From Pseudomonas fluorescens (GTDB taxonomy: Bacteria; Pseudomonadota; Gammaproteobacteria; Pseudomonadales; Pseudomonadaceae), in the NCBI RefSeq assembly GCF_018614655.1, contig NZ_JAGGOG010000005.1, positions 1 to 64,000 on the forward strand: a stretch of 64,000 bases of DNA, given 5' to 3'. A model generated the notes under the pieces. The model ran no database searches. It had not been told where the DNA came from and saw only the letters and a list, made by a program, of their open reading frames with translations. The translations under genes and the position numbers were made by a program. Of this stretch, positions 15,833-24,778 are shown one piece after another. The number at the start of each line of letters is the position of its first letter. Positions within the stretch are counted from its first letter, which is position 1.

Positions 15833-17443
15833 TTAGGTCCGTTCAGGTAAGTCGGGATTGGCCGGCGGCTCATTGTCCGGGCGGGCCGTCGGTGAAGCTG
15901 ATAGCCCGTCATCGCGCCGGCGCTTCACCTCCAGGGCACGCTGTTCGTGGTTTTCCTCCCAGTCGCTGCCGTCGTAGAGCATGGATTCCTTCGCCAGCGT
16001 GCTGACGCCGATATCGATCCGCTTTTCAGCGGCGTTGATATCCTTCAGCGGATCTACGGTGCCAGGACCATCGCCCACCCACAGAGAACCGCAGTAGGCA
16101 TAGCGGAGTAGCGGGTGATCGAAAAACCCGGGAGCCTCGATATCCCCCTGCGCAATGGCCTCTTCAAGCCAATGCTCGTACACCGGCTGGCAGAAGTGTG
16201 AGCCCAGGAAGTCGCGGCAACCACGAACAAACTGCCAAGCCTCCATGACTGCCGCACGCGCGGCTGTATAGCTGGCCGTGAAGTGCTTGATCAGAACTTC
16301 ATAGGGCAATTCCAGGGCCATGCCGATCTGGCGCAGCATCGCCAGCACGAACGGGTCAAACGCCATATTCGGCCGGCCTGGGGCCGCAGTGTCAATCGAC
16401 GCGCCGTCGTCCAGCTCTGCGACAATGCCACCACTAAGCGAACCGTCCCAGCCACCCTGCTCCCGTCCTGCAGGCTGGTCACCGTCGACGGGAGTGTTGC
16501 CGGTGGCAGCAGATGCTAATGGGCTCAGGCTCCCGCCTGTCCCCGGCTTGATGAACACAGCGAAGAACGCCGACACCACCGCCGCTTCCAGCTCGGCATC
16601 GGTGTAGCGGTCCAGTTGCTTTAGCTTTTCGATCACCGGCGCCAGGTACGGTACGCCACGGGGCTGGCCCACCCGGCGGCGGCGGTAGACATGCAACAAC
16701 ACGCGACCGCCGCGTTCATTGAAGAACGGACGTTCATCCCAGACCCGCTCTTTCACGCCCAGCGCGCCAGGGTGGCTGCGCAGAATGTGAGCCTTGATCG
16801 GCGCCCCATCGGCGTCACGTTCAATGCCGGCGGTGAGAATTTCAGTATCGGCTTTGCCCGACGGGTTGCAGATCCGGTCGGCTTCAATAAGCTGAATACA
16901 GGCCGAGTAGTGATGACCAGGGCGTTCCTTGTGGGTCAACAGCGGAAACACATCACCGCTGCTCAGTACCGAACGCCAGGTCAGATCCTGCAAGCCATAG
17001 AAGTTTTGCTCGCGAGTGATGTCACAGCAGGTGGTTTCCGCCCAGGACTTGAACAACGACTCAGTCTTGCGCTGCCACTCCCTGGCTTGATCTTCATCCC
17101 AGCCAAGGATCTGGCGGTTCACCACAGACTTGAGCGCCAGGCCTGTCCCAACTGTTTTTGTCGTCACCGTATTGATCGCGCCGCCGCCGATGGGGTTGTT
17201 GCGCTCAAGGTCACGGCACCGCTCGCGAAGCGTGGGCAAGTCGGGCAGCAAGTCAGCCGCTGCACTGCCGGCGGCGGGGTTCCAAGCACTCAACGAGCGC
17301 TTGGCCTTCGACGCGCCGCTGTAACCGCCCAGCGCGGTCATGGTGAGCCGGGCATGCATGCGCTTGGCGCCGCGTTCAGGGCTCAACCAGGTGATGGCCT
17401 TGTCGAGCAGTGTTGGTTCTGGGGCTTTCGGGGCGCGGCTCAT
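15833..17443 (-). CDS. Portal protein, lambda gpB family
   Basis: 536 residues. Diagnostic segments are LERNNPIGGGAINTVTTKTVGTGL, the crown/stem region VSAFFAVFIKPGT, and YEVLIKHFTASYTAARAAVMEAWQ with the conserved S-Y-(S/T)-A-A-R motif. Forms the dodecameric DNA gate at the capsid vertex. Overlaps the preceding small head-tail gene by 4 bp and is followed by the maturation protease, the lambda-type order. Confidence 0.9.
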   Translation of the reverse strand: MSRAPKAPEPTLLDKAITWLSPERGAKRMHARLTMTALGGYSGASKAKRSLSAWNPAAGSAAADLLPDLPTLRERCRDLERNNPIGGGAINTVTTKTVGTGLALKSVVNRQILGWDEDQAREWQRKTESLFKSWAETTCCDITREQNFYGLQDLTWRSVLSSGDVFPLLTHKERPGHHYSACIQLIEADRICNPSGKADTEILTAGIERDADGAPIKAHILRSHPGALGVKERVWDERPFFNERGGRVLLHVYRRRRVGQPRGVPYLAPVIEKLKQLDRYTDAELEAAVVSAFFAVFIKPGTGGSLSPLASAATGNTPVDGDQPAGREQGGWDGSLSGGIVAELDDGASIDTAAPGRPNMAFDPFVLAMLRQIGMALELPYEVLIKHFTASYTAARAAVMEAWQFVRGCRDFLGSHFCQPVYEHWLEEAIAQGDIEAPGFFDHPLLRYAYCGSLWVGDGPGTVDPLKDINAAEKRIDIGVSTLAKESMLYDGSDWEENHEQRALEVKRRRDDGLSASPTARPDNEPPANPDLPERT

Positions 17444-17661
17444 CGCGGCGTGATCCCACGTAGGACAATCCCCCGTGGCCGGCCGCTTTCCAGGCCATCA
17501 ACTTGCTTCTGCCAGTAGTCGATCGTTTTGGTGATCTCGGCAAGGTCAGCGTACTCCAGCTGGCGGGTGCCGATCCGGTAGCTTTGCTTCTGGCTGACCT
17601 TCATGCTCGCATCGAGCCAGGCTTGGAGCTGGCCTTGCGCTTGTTCCAGGGTGATAGCCAT
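17440..17661 (-). CDS. gpW-like head-tail joining protein
   Basis: 73 residues: MAITLEQAQGQLQAWLDASMKVSQKQSYRIGTRQLEYADLAEITKTIDYWQKQVDGLE. The pattern 'L...Q.QL..WL.A......Q.Y.IG.R.....L.EI...I..W' is that of the small gpW/DUF6148 proteins encoded between terminase and portal in lambda-type phages; gpW seals the filled head. Separated by 2 bp from TerL. Confidence 0.75.
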   Translation of the reverse strand: MAITLEQAQGQLQAWLDASMKVSQKQSYRIGTRQLEYADLAEITKTIDYWQKQVDGLESGRPRGIVLRGITPR

Positions 17662-17663
17662 GA

Positions 17664-19793
17664 TTAATTCCTGCGTTGGGAGAGCACGCGCATTGCACTG
17701 CGGCGCCCAGAAACAACTCTCCCGCCAGCAGGCAGGAGATCGGGGGGTTCAACGGGCGGCGATGGTTCCGGGGTCGCCCCCTCGGTTTCGGGATTGGGCT
17801 CGGCCTCAGGCCTAACCGGTTCGGGCTGATCAAACAAACCACCCTGACGGATCTGGGCATCGAGCGCCGCCCAATCCTGTTCCTGGAGTAGATGCGTTTT
17901 CAGCGAGCGGGCCGCGTGCAGCGCGTAGGTTTCACAGTCGGTGCCTTCGTTCGGCTCGCCGGCCTTCTTCTGCCACACCTTGCGGTAGTGGTGTCGACGG
18001 CTGGGTGCCTTTACTTCGGCGGTGATCTGCCGGAAGTAGTCCGGGCGCACCGTCTTGTAAAAGTGCATCCGACCAGGGCCATCACCAGTCAGCGGTAGCC
18101 GCCCTTCAATCCACAGATCCTTGGCCCGCGACGTGCCGACGATGTAAGGGCGCAGGCCGTACTTGGAGGCCTTTTGCTCTTTGTCGGTATCGACGCCCTG
18201 CCGAGGCGCGCTGAAGATCTCCCGGCGCTCATCGTCGCGGGTGTTGCCGCGCTCGCTCGCGCCTTTGATCGCCATCACGCCGCTACGTTGGTGCTTACGG
18301 CAGAACGCATAAGCCGCGTCCTGGGTGATGGTGCCATCGGAGGTGTCGAGCGAAGTCGCCAGCACTTTCAATTTTGCGCCGCAGGCGTGGGGAATCGCCG
18401 CAAACAGCAGCTTTTCCAGATCCAACCAGACGCCTTGGTCAGGTAGCACCACTTCGCCGTAGATTTCACCCCAGTAAAGCAACCAGGATTCCTCACCCCG
18501 GCCCCAGGCCCGCATCACCACCGCCAAACGGTCGTGCTGCACATCGACCCCGGCGGTGACCACGATCCCGCCCATGGGCACGTACATCTCCGGGTAGTCC
18601 TCTGCGCGTTCGGCCAGTTTGTCGGCTTCGGGCAGATCGGATTTGTACTCGTAGGCACGACCTTGTTTCTGGTTCACGAACTTGATCAGCAGCGACAGGT
18701 TGCCCATGGCCGCCTGATGTTCGGCGTTGAGCTTTTCGCGCACGATGTCGGCCAGGCTGGTGCCGGGCAAACAGGCATACAGCTCATTCAGCTCAATGAA
18801 CCCGGCACGCCCGGCGAAGGGTTTGGTCGGCACCCAGCCGCAGTATGGGTCGCCGGCTTCCACCGCGTTGAACACCGTATTGCGGATGTTCTCTTTACGC
18901 TGGTAGTCGTCCCAGATCTCGCCGCAGTGCGGGCAACCGTAGCCGGCCGTCTCAGGATCTGCGCGGCCGTAGATCTCATGAGGGGTTGCTTCTTCCTCAA
19001 TGTCGAGCCACTTAATATGAGCGAAGTCGAGCACATGCGCCTGACCGCAGGAGTGGCAGATGACCGGCAGCACGCGGCAATCGGTCTGGGCCAGGCGTGC
19101 TTCGGTCTTGCTCGCGCCCTTGATCGCCGGCGTTCCGCCTACCAGCATCTTGGATCCGGGATACCGCTTGCCGCGCTCTTCCAGCAGGGCGATCGCATCG
19201 CCCTGCCCCTTCACGTCGTCGCTGGTATCGTCCGGTTCCTCTACCACCGACAAGCCCACGGAAGACGTGGACTTGACGTTGCCCGGTGAGTTGGATGCGA
19301 CCAGCTTGAGGAACCCGCCCGGAAAGGTCTTATGGTCCCAGCGGTTTCCGGATGTGCGGCTGACATCCACCGGCATGAGCTTCGCCACCTCGGTGTTCGC
19401 GTTGACGCCGAACTTGAGCTTTTCGTCGTGGAAGTTCTTGCCGTCCTTTTCCTTGGCAAACAGGATCATGATCGGACGCGGCAGGTTGTGGATGAACTTG
19501 AACAGGTAGCCGATGAGGAACCACGTCCAGCCGATCTGCGCCGCTTTCATCAGATCGACTTCGCTTACCCGTGGGTCATCCAGGGCAGCGGCAACGCCGA
19601 GAAAGTAAGGCGTGTACTGGAAGTCGTAGAGCCCGTGCAGCACACCGCTCTCAGCGGGCAGGTAAAACTCGGTGCTCAGGTAATGCGCCGTTGGGATGTC
19701 ACGGGGCGGGTTGAACTTCCCCGCTGCTGCCGACAAGCTCCGCGCCAAGTTTTCGCGCGTAGCCTGCAATTCGCTCGGTTGTAGGTCCAGCAA
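17664..19793 (-). CDS. Terminase large subunit (lambda gpA family)
   Basis: 709 residues. The ATPase Walker-A-like segment MKAAQIGWTWFLIGYL (about 84-99) follows the family signature GVLHGLYDFQYTPY. A Zn-binding cluster CHSCGQAH...CPHCGEIW lies near 245-295, and the nuclease half holds TAGVDVQHDRLAVV (metal-binding Asp). This is pfam GpA, the cos-cutting terminase type. The start overlaps the small subunit gene by about 95 bp; a later start is possible but the N-terminal residues look family-like. Confidence 0.9.
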   Translation of the reverse strand: MLDLQPSELQATRENLARSLSAAAGKFNPPRDIPTAHYLSTEFYLPAESGVLHGLYDFQYTPYFLGVAAALDDPRVSEVDLMKAAQIGWTWFLIGYLFKFIHNLPRPIMILFAKEKDGKNFHDEKLKFGVNANTEVAKLMPVDVSRTSGNRWDHKTFPGGFLKLVASNSPGNVKSTSSVGLSVVEEPDDTSDDVKGQGDAIALLEERGKRYPGSKMLVGGTPAIKGASKTEARLAQTDCRVLPVICHSCGQAHVLDFAHIKWLDIEEEATPHEIYGRADPETAGYGCPHCGEIWDDYQRKENIRNTVFNAVEAGDPYCGWVPTKPFAGRAGFIELNELYACLPGTSLADIVREKLNAEHQAAMGNLSLLIKFVNQKQGRAYEYKSDLPEADKLAERAEDYPEMYVPMGGIVVTAGVDVQHDRLAVVMRAWGRGEESWLLYWGEIYGEVVLPDQGVWLDLEKLLFAAIPHACGAKLKVLATSLDTSDGTITQDAAYAFCRKHQRSGVMAIKGASERGNTRDDERREIFSAPRQGVDTDKEQKASKYGLRPYIVGTSRAKDLWIEGRLPLTGDGPGRMHFYKTVRPDYFRQITAEVKAPSRRHHYRKVWQKKAGEPNEGTDCETYALHAARSLKTHLLQEQDWAALDAQIRQGGLFDQPEPVRPEAEPNPETEGATPEPSPPVEPPDLLPAGGRVVSGRRSAMRVLSQRRN

Positions 19794-20193
19794 CTTTGGC
19801 CACCACTATTCGATCTACCGTGAGTTTCTGCACGTTCTCGATTTCCTGAATGATTCGTTCAAGGCCGCCCAGGTATTCCCGGTTTGCGAAGCTGGCCCAG
19901 TCGGACAGCACCCGCTCAGCCTCACTCGCCGGGATCAGTGATCTCAGTTTTTCGTGATACGCCAACCGTCCGTTAGCCGACTTCTGCTGCAGGTCATCGA
20001 TCCGCGCCCTGTTGAGCTGTTCGAGCTGGCTGCCCCCGCGCCCAGCGGCTTTTCCGCGCAGATCGCGGATGTAGGCCGTCCGGATCTCATCCAGGCTTGC
20101 GGTCTGCCAGTCTAGGTCCAGCGCTTTGAGCACATCGCGGGCATTTCGCTCGCTCATGTCCAGGTGATCAGCGACTTCACGTTGGGTTGGCAT
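19699..20193 (-). CDS. Terminase small subunit (Nu1-like)
   Basis: 164 residues. The N-terminal winged helix-turn-helix, MPTQREVADHLDMSERNARDVLKALDL, resembles Nu1/small terminase DNA-binding domains that recognise cosB. A helical C-terminal part would dimerise and contact TerL. It starts the packaging operon; the region just upstream is the expected place for cos. Confidence 0.75.
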   Translation of the reverse strand: MPTQREVADHLDMSERNARDVLKALDLDWQTASLDEIRTAYIRDLRGKAAGRGGSQLEQLNRARIDDLQQKSANGRLAYHEKLRSLIPASEAERVLSDWASFANREYLGGLERIIQEIENVQKLTVDRIVVAKVAGPTTERIAGYARKLGAELVGSSGEVQPAP

Positions 20194-20401
20194 GATCTTG
20201 TCCTGTTGCTGACATGGAAGCGGAACCCCCTATGTCATGTTGAATCTGTGAAAAAGTCGGGGTTCGAATTACCCCGTTGGCCCCGGTGCCCGGAAGGACC
20301 CATTGATTTCGGGGCACATATGCCCCTGTCAAGCCTAAAACCTGCCAAATCATTGAAATATGGCCAATTTTTGAGAGAAAAAGCACGAAATCGACGGGAG
20401 G
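20194..20401. other. Intergenic region upstream of terS, candidate cos region
   Basis: 208 bp without a convincing gene. It contains the near-palindrome GGGGCACATATGCCCC at 20311-20326 and GC-rich short repeats near 20258-20295. gpA/Nu1-type terminases act at a cos site that in lambda lies next to the small subunit gene, so this is the best place for cos in the window. The precise nick sites cannot be read from sequence. Confidence 0.35.
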
Positions 20402-21133
20402 TCAGCCCCTTTCCATCTCCCGAGCCAGGGCACGCCGGAACAGCGGCTCGAACTCAGCCTGGGCCACGCGATTGGCGACCCCGTAGAAGTCAAAGCGCCG
20501 TCGATACGTGGGGCGCTTTACGAAGATCAGGATGGGCCTGGCACCACTGCCGACCCGCTGCCAAATGCCACGAGGGCCGGTGCCGTTACCAGGCCGACCC
20601 ACGAAGTAGTCCGGCGCATTTCGGTTGCGCCGCTGGCTTCGTTTCGTGCGGTTAGCCATGAAGCCCGACACCCGCTCTGCTGCGCCGAGGGCGGATAGGA
20701 TCTGCACGATCTGGCCGCGACTGATGTTCCCGTTGCCATCCATTCGGGCGCGCCGACCTGGTACTGCGTACATGTCCGCTGGCATCAAGCCGTAATGGAT
20801 CAACGCCTTCTCGAAGCGCTTGTGCGGGCGGTTGCCACCGTCCATGTGTACCGGCAAATACTTGGATGCGGGAACACCTGAGCTGGCTTCGTCTTTGACC
20901 CACACCCGGGCGTACAGCCGGTTGACCGTGGCGCTGCGCTTGAAGATAGAGTTCAACGTCCAACGTGTGGGGCGATCAAACACCCGGGCCAGTTCGGCTT
21001 TCTCGGCAGCCTGGACGCGCTCCGCCGTGAAGGTCAACGCCTTGGCTGCTGCTGTTGGCACCTTCGACCGGCTGATACCGCGCATCTCCCTGACGATCTG
21101 ATCGATGTTGTCACGCATCTCAAGCCGCATCAT
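20402..21133 (-). CDS. Phage virion-morphogenesis-like protein, function uncertain
   Basis: 243 residues, MMRLEMRDNIDQIVREMRGISRSKVPTAAAKALTFTAERVQAAEKAELARVFDRPTRWTLNSIF. Strongly basic, with RRARMDGNG and RTKRSQRRNRNAPDYFVGRP. Proteins of this shape resemble minor tail/virion morphogenesis proteins (gpZ or HK97 gp10-like) that help head-tail joining. Here it is unusually located between holin and small terminase. It is not an endolysin: no lysozyme, amidase or chitinase motif is visible. Confidence 0.5.
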   Translation of the reverse strand: MMRLEMRDNIDQIVREMRGISRSKVPTAAAKALTFTAERVQAAEKAELARVFDRPTRWTLNSIFKRSATVNRLYARVWVKDEASSGVPASKYLPVHMDGGNRPHKRFEKALIHYGLMPADMYAVPGRRARMDGNGNISRGQIVQILSALGAAERVSGFMANRTKRSQRRNRNAPDYFVGRPGNGTGPRGIWQRVGSGARPILIFVKRPTYRRRFDFYGVANRVAQAEFEPLFRRALAREMERG

Positions 21134-21152
21134 GGCCCTGGCTCCTTGAGGC

Positions 21153-21500
21153 TTAACGCCCTACATCACCGTTTACCGCTGCTGACTCACTCAGGCCCAG
21201 CCGCTTGGCTGTCCACCGCTCGTACAGCCCAATGGCAACGTCAGCACCTGCCATCGCCGTAAGGCATCCCAACGCGCCTGATGTCCAAATCGACATGCCC
21301 GCCGCGTAAAGCAGCATGATCGCTGACACGCCGCACACAACACAGGCGCCCGACCGAAGGGCCAACCGTCGAACCAGTGCCCAGCCCCGTGCCCCTTCCT
21401 TGTCTGCGCGCCACATCTCACCGGACACACCGCCCACCAGAGCCAAGACAATCACTAACCAGATGGGCATCTCTGCCAGCGCTTGCTGTTCGTTCGTCAT
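21153..21500 (-). CDS. Holin (prophage copy)
   Basis: 115 residues with three hydrophobic segments: MPIWLVIVLALVGGVSGEMW, LRSGACVVCGVSAIMLLYAAG and SIWTSGALGCLTAMAGADVAI. Resembles the class I holins of Pseudomonas phages and tailocins, which permeabilise the inner membrane for lysis. The start chosen is ATG 21500 (MTNEQQALAEM), matching the tailocin holin at 61232-61570 from its first residue; a longer frame to 21641 has no support. About 13 differences separate the two copies over the first 100 residues. Confidence 0.85.
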   Translation of the reverse strand: MTNEQQALAEMPIWLVIVLALVGGVSGEMWRADKEGARGWALVRRLALRSGACVVCGVSAIMLLYAAGMSIWTSGALGCLTAMAGADVAIGLYERWTAKRLGLSESAAVNGDVGR

Positions 21501-21521
21501 TGCCTTACCCCATAAACGCGA

Positions 21522-21545
21522 AAACCCGGCGCAAGGGCCGGGTTT
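21522..21545. terminator. Hairpin upstream of the holin gene
   Basis: AAACCCGGC, 6-nt loop, GCCGGGTTT: a 9-bp stem directly before the holin ribosome binding region on the minus strand. It could terminate the regulator transcript or be a target of late antitermination. The T-run on the minus side is short (GTTTTCGC). Confidence 0.5.
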
Positions 21546-21981
21546 GTGGTGAGGTCGCTGGTTGCGTACCTCTTTGAACATGACTGATTTATACCCCTCC
21601 AATCCGGTGGCAGCAAGGGTGCAGCACTGCCACCCCTGCAATCAACGGTAACCCACTGGCAATCAACGGCCATATAACGTTACTGGCTCCAGCGCCGCAG
21701 GCCACCTCCTTACCAGCCCCACCAATCACAAGAGAGGCGCGACGTCTGAAACGCCGAAAAACAAAGGCGCTGTCCTTCCGTCCTACTATTTATTAAGTTT
21801 TCCATGTAGAGAGAGAAAGTAATAAACGCTGCGCGTATGCGCGTGCGTGATTGTGTGTGCCTACGCCATACGAGAGAGTGCGGGTAAAGGTGGGCCGGTG
21901 GGCCGTCACCAGTTACCACGCGGCGTACAGACGTTCCACCAACAAAAACACTGGAGGGTCGCGCCGGGGCAGACAGCACAA
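21546..21981. other. Late-operon leader region between regulator and holin
   Basis: About 435 bp with no gene I can support. It includes a stretch at 21831-21849 of alternating purine/pyrimidine (GCGCGTATGC GCGTGCGTG), followed by TGTGTGTGC, and an AT-rich stretch at 21785-21825. Position between a probable late regulator and the first late gene makes it the likely late promoter or antitermination site. A 122-residue frame on the minus strand lacks a ribosome site and is not called. Confidence 0.4.
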
Positions 21982-22341
21982 TCACGCTACACGATCCAAA
22001 AGCATGCCAGCAATTTCCAAATGTGCCGAGTGCAATCGCGCATAAAACTGCGTCCGCCCGCACCCACAGTGTGCCCACTTCTGTCGCTCCACGCTCTCAT
22101 GATTCAGGTAATGCTCACGCACCACCTGGGCCAAAGGCCAGGACAGATGCTTGTTTACGATTACCTCAAGGTCAGCACTCCACGGCAGCAGCATCTTCGA
22201 GCCACCGCGTGAACCACGGATCAGTTCTCCCTGGCAATCTATTAACTGCCCCAACATGCTGCTGGCAGATCCTTCAGTGCCTCCCCCGCCATGCATATCG
22301 AGAGCCCATAACTTCAACATCTCATCCATTTCAGAGATCAA
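21982..22341 (-). CDS. Probable late-transcription regulator (sigma-region-4-like HTH)
   Basis: 119 residues from a TTG at 22341. That start overlaps the primase stop (TTGA) and has AGGAG 8 nt upstream, which decides it. The C-terminal half, LAQVVREHYLNHESVERQKWAHCGCGRTQFYARLHSAHLEIAGML, reads as two helices of a sigma-4/RinA/ArpU-like helix-turn-helix. It lies between the replication gene and the holin-terminase operon, like lambda Q. Role inferred from domain shape and place; the family is not named with certainty. Confidence 0.55.
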   Translation of the reverse strand: MISEMDEMLKLWALDMHGGGGTEGSASSMLGQLIDCQGELIRGSRGGSKMLLPWSADLEVIVNKHLSWPLAQVVREHYLNHESVERQKWAHCGCGRTQFYARLHSAHLEIAGMLLDRVA

Positions 22342-24560
22342 AATGCGCTCTCCTGCCTGGGTGCAGCCGCTCCACGTTTCCACTCCGCAGGCTTCACATA
22401 CTCATAGCTACGCATGCCAGCTGGGCCACTGCCTTTGCGCCGCCGGGGCCACTTCATCCGATGCATAATCTTACCGACACGCATCTGCTCAGGCTTGCCC
22501 CAGTGGCTCGGATCGATGTTAAGCGCATGCTCAAGCAAGTGAGCGCCTGTCACCGTTTCGCCAATATGCTTGTCGGCCAGGTAGCTGACCACCAGGTCTT
22601 CCCACATATCCGCCTGATAGCGCTGATCCTGCTCGGCAGCAAAAATATCAGCCTCCTCACGCTCAACCCACCATGGGTCACCTGCGCGAAAACAGGCTAC
22701 CGCCTCGGCCCAGAGTTGGTCACGGTCGGCCCGCAGGCCCTCGACATCAACCTTGGTACACATCACCGGCCAGTAACGGCGGTTGCCGGTGTCGTCCTTC
22801 AGGTACTCATCTTGGTTGGTAGTGCCAATAAAAACGCTTTGTCGCGGCACATCAAGCATGCGGCGGCCATAGCTCTCACGATAGGTGTCGATAGCCGATG
22901 AAACAAACTGCTTGGCCTTGGTCGACTCTGCCTTGTTCAGAGAGTCCAGCTCGGCCATCTCCACAATCCACTTGCCCCGGATCGCCTGATAGGCATCCTT
23001 GCTGCTTAGGTCAAACGACGTGTCCATAAACCATTCGCCACCTAAAACCCGTGCAGCAGTGGATTTACCCTCGCCCTGCAAGCCTTCCAGAATCAACATC
23101 GAGTCAGCCTTACAACCAGGCCGGAACACGCGAGCTACGGCCGATAGCATCCAGCGCTTGCCGACTTTGCGGGTGTACTCACTGTTCACGACCCCCAACC
23201 GATCCTGCAACCAACGCTCAAGACGTGGCATGCCATCCCATTCCAGTGCTTCCAGATACTGACGTACAGGGTGGTAGGAGTTGTCGTTTGCCACGGCACT
23301 TACTGCCTCAACAACATGGACCGTCTTCACTCGCAGTCCGTACACGTCAGCAAGCCAAAGCGCGACCCTGATATCGTCCAAATCGCTCCAGTCACCAACA
23401 CCACCGCCGTACGGTGGCGTGCGCAATTTGCGCGTCTTCGAACTGAATGAGTCCCAAGCGACCACTCCGGCCCAGCGTTTATCGTTACCCAGAATCATTG
23501 CCACGTTGAACGGATGTACGATCAATCCGCCCTTTTCGGAATACTGCAGCTTGTCTCGCCACCCCTCATCTGTAGGCGGCCGCACCACCGCCAGCACCTG
23601 GCGCCGCACTGCGTCCAGGCCCTCGGCACAGTGCAGATCGTTAAAGTCCGTCCAACCATCCTCGCGGTCGTTATCGAACACGGGCATAACTACCTGACCG
23701 CCCACCACCACCGACGCATTGCCGGCTTTGATTACGCCGGCGTTGTATGGCAGACCATTCACCACCGTCTTCCAATCATCATCAGCGCAAAACACTAACT
23801 GTCGGCCAGGGTATTTTGTGCGCATAGCCTGTGCCACCGGCAACAAGTTACCGACATCAAAACAAATGCATACCGTCAGCGAGGTCGCCATATGCAGGCT
23901 AGCGCCGGTCGCGTATCCCTCTGCGATCAAAATCACATCTCCCGGCTCAGGCTCCGGGCCGATCAAGTGGAACGCTCCTTCCTTCGCCAAGCCATACGGC
24001 CAATAGGTTTTGTTCCTGCCCGTATTCACCTGCTTTTCCGGGTATAGCACCTGCAGACCGACAATATCGCCTTTCACATTGCGCATTGGGACAAAGGCCG
24101 TGCCACTCTTAGCCTTGTAACGTAGACCTAAGCCGACCACCCGCTTGGCATCCAAGTAACGCGAGCTACCTTTCTCAGACAAGTGCTTCCACATGCCAGC
24201 AGCGCGCCTCGCAGCGGTACGGTGCTTTCGCTCCTCGGCCAATGCCGCCTTGCGCTGGCCTTCCTCTGCCCGCGCCCGCATCACTGCCCGATCTTCCGCG
24301 CTCAGCCGGCCACCCTTGACCTTGATCTTCTGCCAGCTCCCCTTTTCACCTTGGCGCCAATCCCCAAATGCGCCGAAATACAGCACCCTGCCGTCATCGG
24401 TTTGATGCTCATAAATCACATACCAGCCGGTTTTCTCCGGAGCCTTATCGCCGTCGCACTCGCAGCGCACTCGCTTACCAATCACCAGCGGGGTTTCCGG
24501 TTTAAGCCCATAGTCCTGCAGCTGGGCCAATACGTCATCGAGCAGTTCGTGATTAGTCAT
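22338..24560 (-). CDS. DNA primase-helicase: TOPRIM plus VapE-type P-loop domain
   Basis: 740 residues. A TOPRIM-like fold in the first half holds GDVILIAEGYATGASLH (about 205-220) and LVFCADDDWK (acidic metal site). The second half is a virulence-associated-E/P4-alpha-like helicase with Walker A LEGLQGEGKST (about 490) and MAELDSLNKAE (Walker B), then the arginine-rich FIGTTNQDEYLKDDTGNRRYWPV. These proteins start phage DNA replication. It follows a zinc-finger gene with 4-bp overlap. No separate helicase loader or origin was identified. Confidence 0.85.
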   Translation of the reverse strand: MTNHELLDDVLAQLQDYGLKPETPLVIGKRVRCECDGDKAPEKTGWYVIYEHQTDDGRVLYFGAFGDWRQGEKGSWQKIKVKGGRLSAEDRAVMRARAEEGQRKAALAEERKHRTAARRAAGMWKHLSEKGSSRYLDAKRVVGLGLRYKAKSGTAFVPMRNVKGDIVGLQVLYPEKQVNTGRNKTYWPYGLAKEGAFHLIGPEPEPGDVILIAEGYATGASLHMATSLTVCICFDVGNLLPVAQAMRTKYPGRQLVFCADDDWKTVVNGLPYNAGVIKAGNASVVVGGQVVMPVFDNDREDGWTDFNDLHCAEGLDAVRRQVLAVVRPPTDEGWRDKLQYSEKGGLIVHPFNVAMILGNDKRWAGVVAWDSFSSKTRKLRTPPYGGGVGDWSDLDDIRVALWLADVYGLRVKTVHVVEAVSAVANDNSYHPVRQYLEALEWDGMPRLERWLQDRLGVVNSEYTRKVGKRWMLSAVARVFRPGCKADSMLILEGLQGEGKSTAARVLGGEWFMDTSFDLSSKDAYQAIRGKWIVEMAELDSLNKAESTKAKQFVSSAIDTYRESYGRRMLDVPRQSVFIGTTNQDEYLKDDTGNRRYWPVMCTKVDVEGLRADRDQLWAEAVACFRAGDPWWVEREEADIFAAEQDQRYQADMWEDLVVSYLADKHIGETVTGAHLLEHALNIDPSHWGKPEQMRVGKIMHRMKWPRRRKGSGPAGMRSYEYVKPAEWKRGAAAPRQESAF

Positions 24561-24778
24561 GCCCGTACCCCGCGCCGCCGGTCTGCCAACTCTTCACACT
24601 CTGTGCAGCGCGTGCAGCCTCGATCAAGCAACGCCAGCCGACGCGCCTCAGGGATGGCATCTCCACAGTCCACGCACGCCAATGCGCATTGACCCGGTTT
24701 CGCAATAGGTCGAGCAGCCAGAGCCATTGCAAAATTAAGAGCGATAACATCGTCAGCTACGTCTGCGTTATCAGCCAT
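24557..24778 (-). CDS. TraR/DksA-type zinc-finger protein
   Basis: 73 residues. Cysteines CVDCGDAIPEARRLALLDRGCTRCTEC form the C4 zinc finger of the TraR/DksA C4-type family, and the N-terminal helix is short as in TraR. Such proteins bind the RNA polymerase secondary channel and mimic DksA/ppGpp, or act as small phage regulators. Overlaps the CII-like gene and the primase gene by 4-8 bp, so it is part of the early leftward operon. Confidence 0.75.
   Translation of the reverse strand: MADNADVADDVIALNFAMALAARPIAKPGQCALACVDCGDAIPEARRLALLDRGCTRCTECEELADRRRGVRA

Noticed and set aside
20258..20285. GGGGTTCGAATTACCCC resembles a tRNA T-arm
   Set aside because: The loop has the wrong size and no acceptor, D-arm or anticodon arm can be folded around it.
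21710..22078. 122-codon minus-strand frame between late regulator and holin
   Set aside because: Overlaps the regulator gene, lacks a ribosome site and a protein-like pattern; kept only as part of the leader region.
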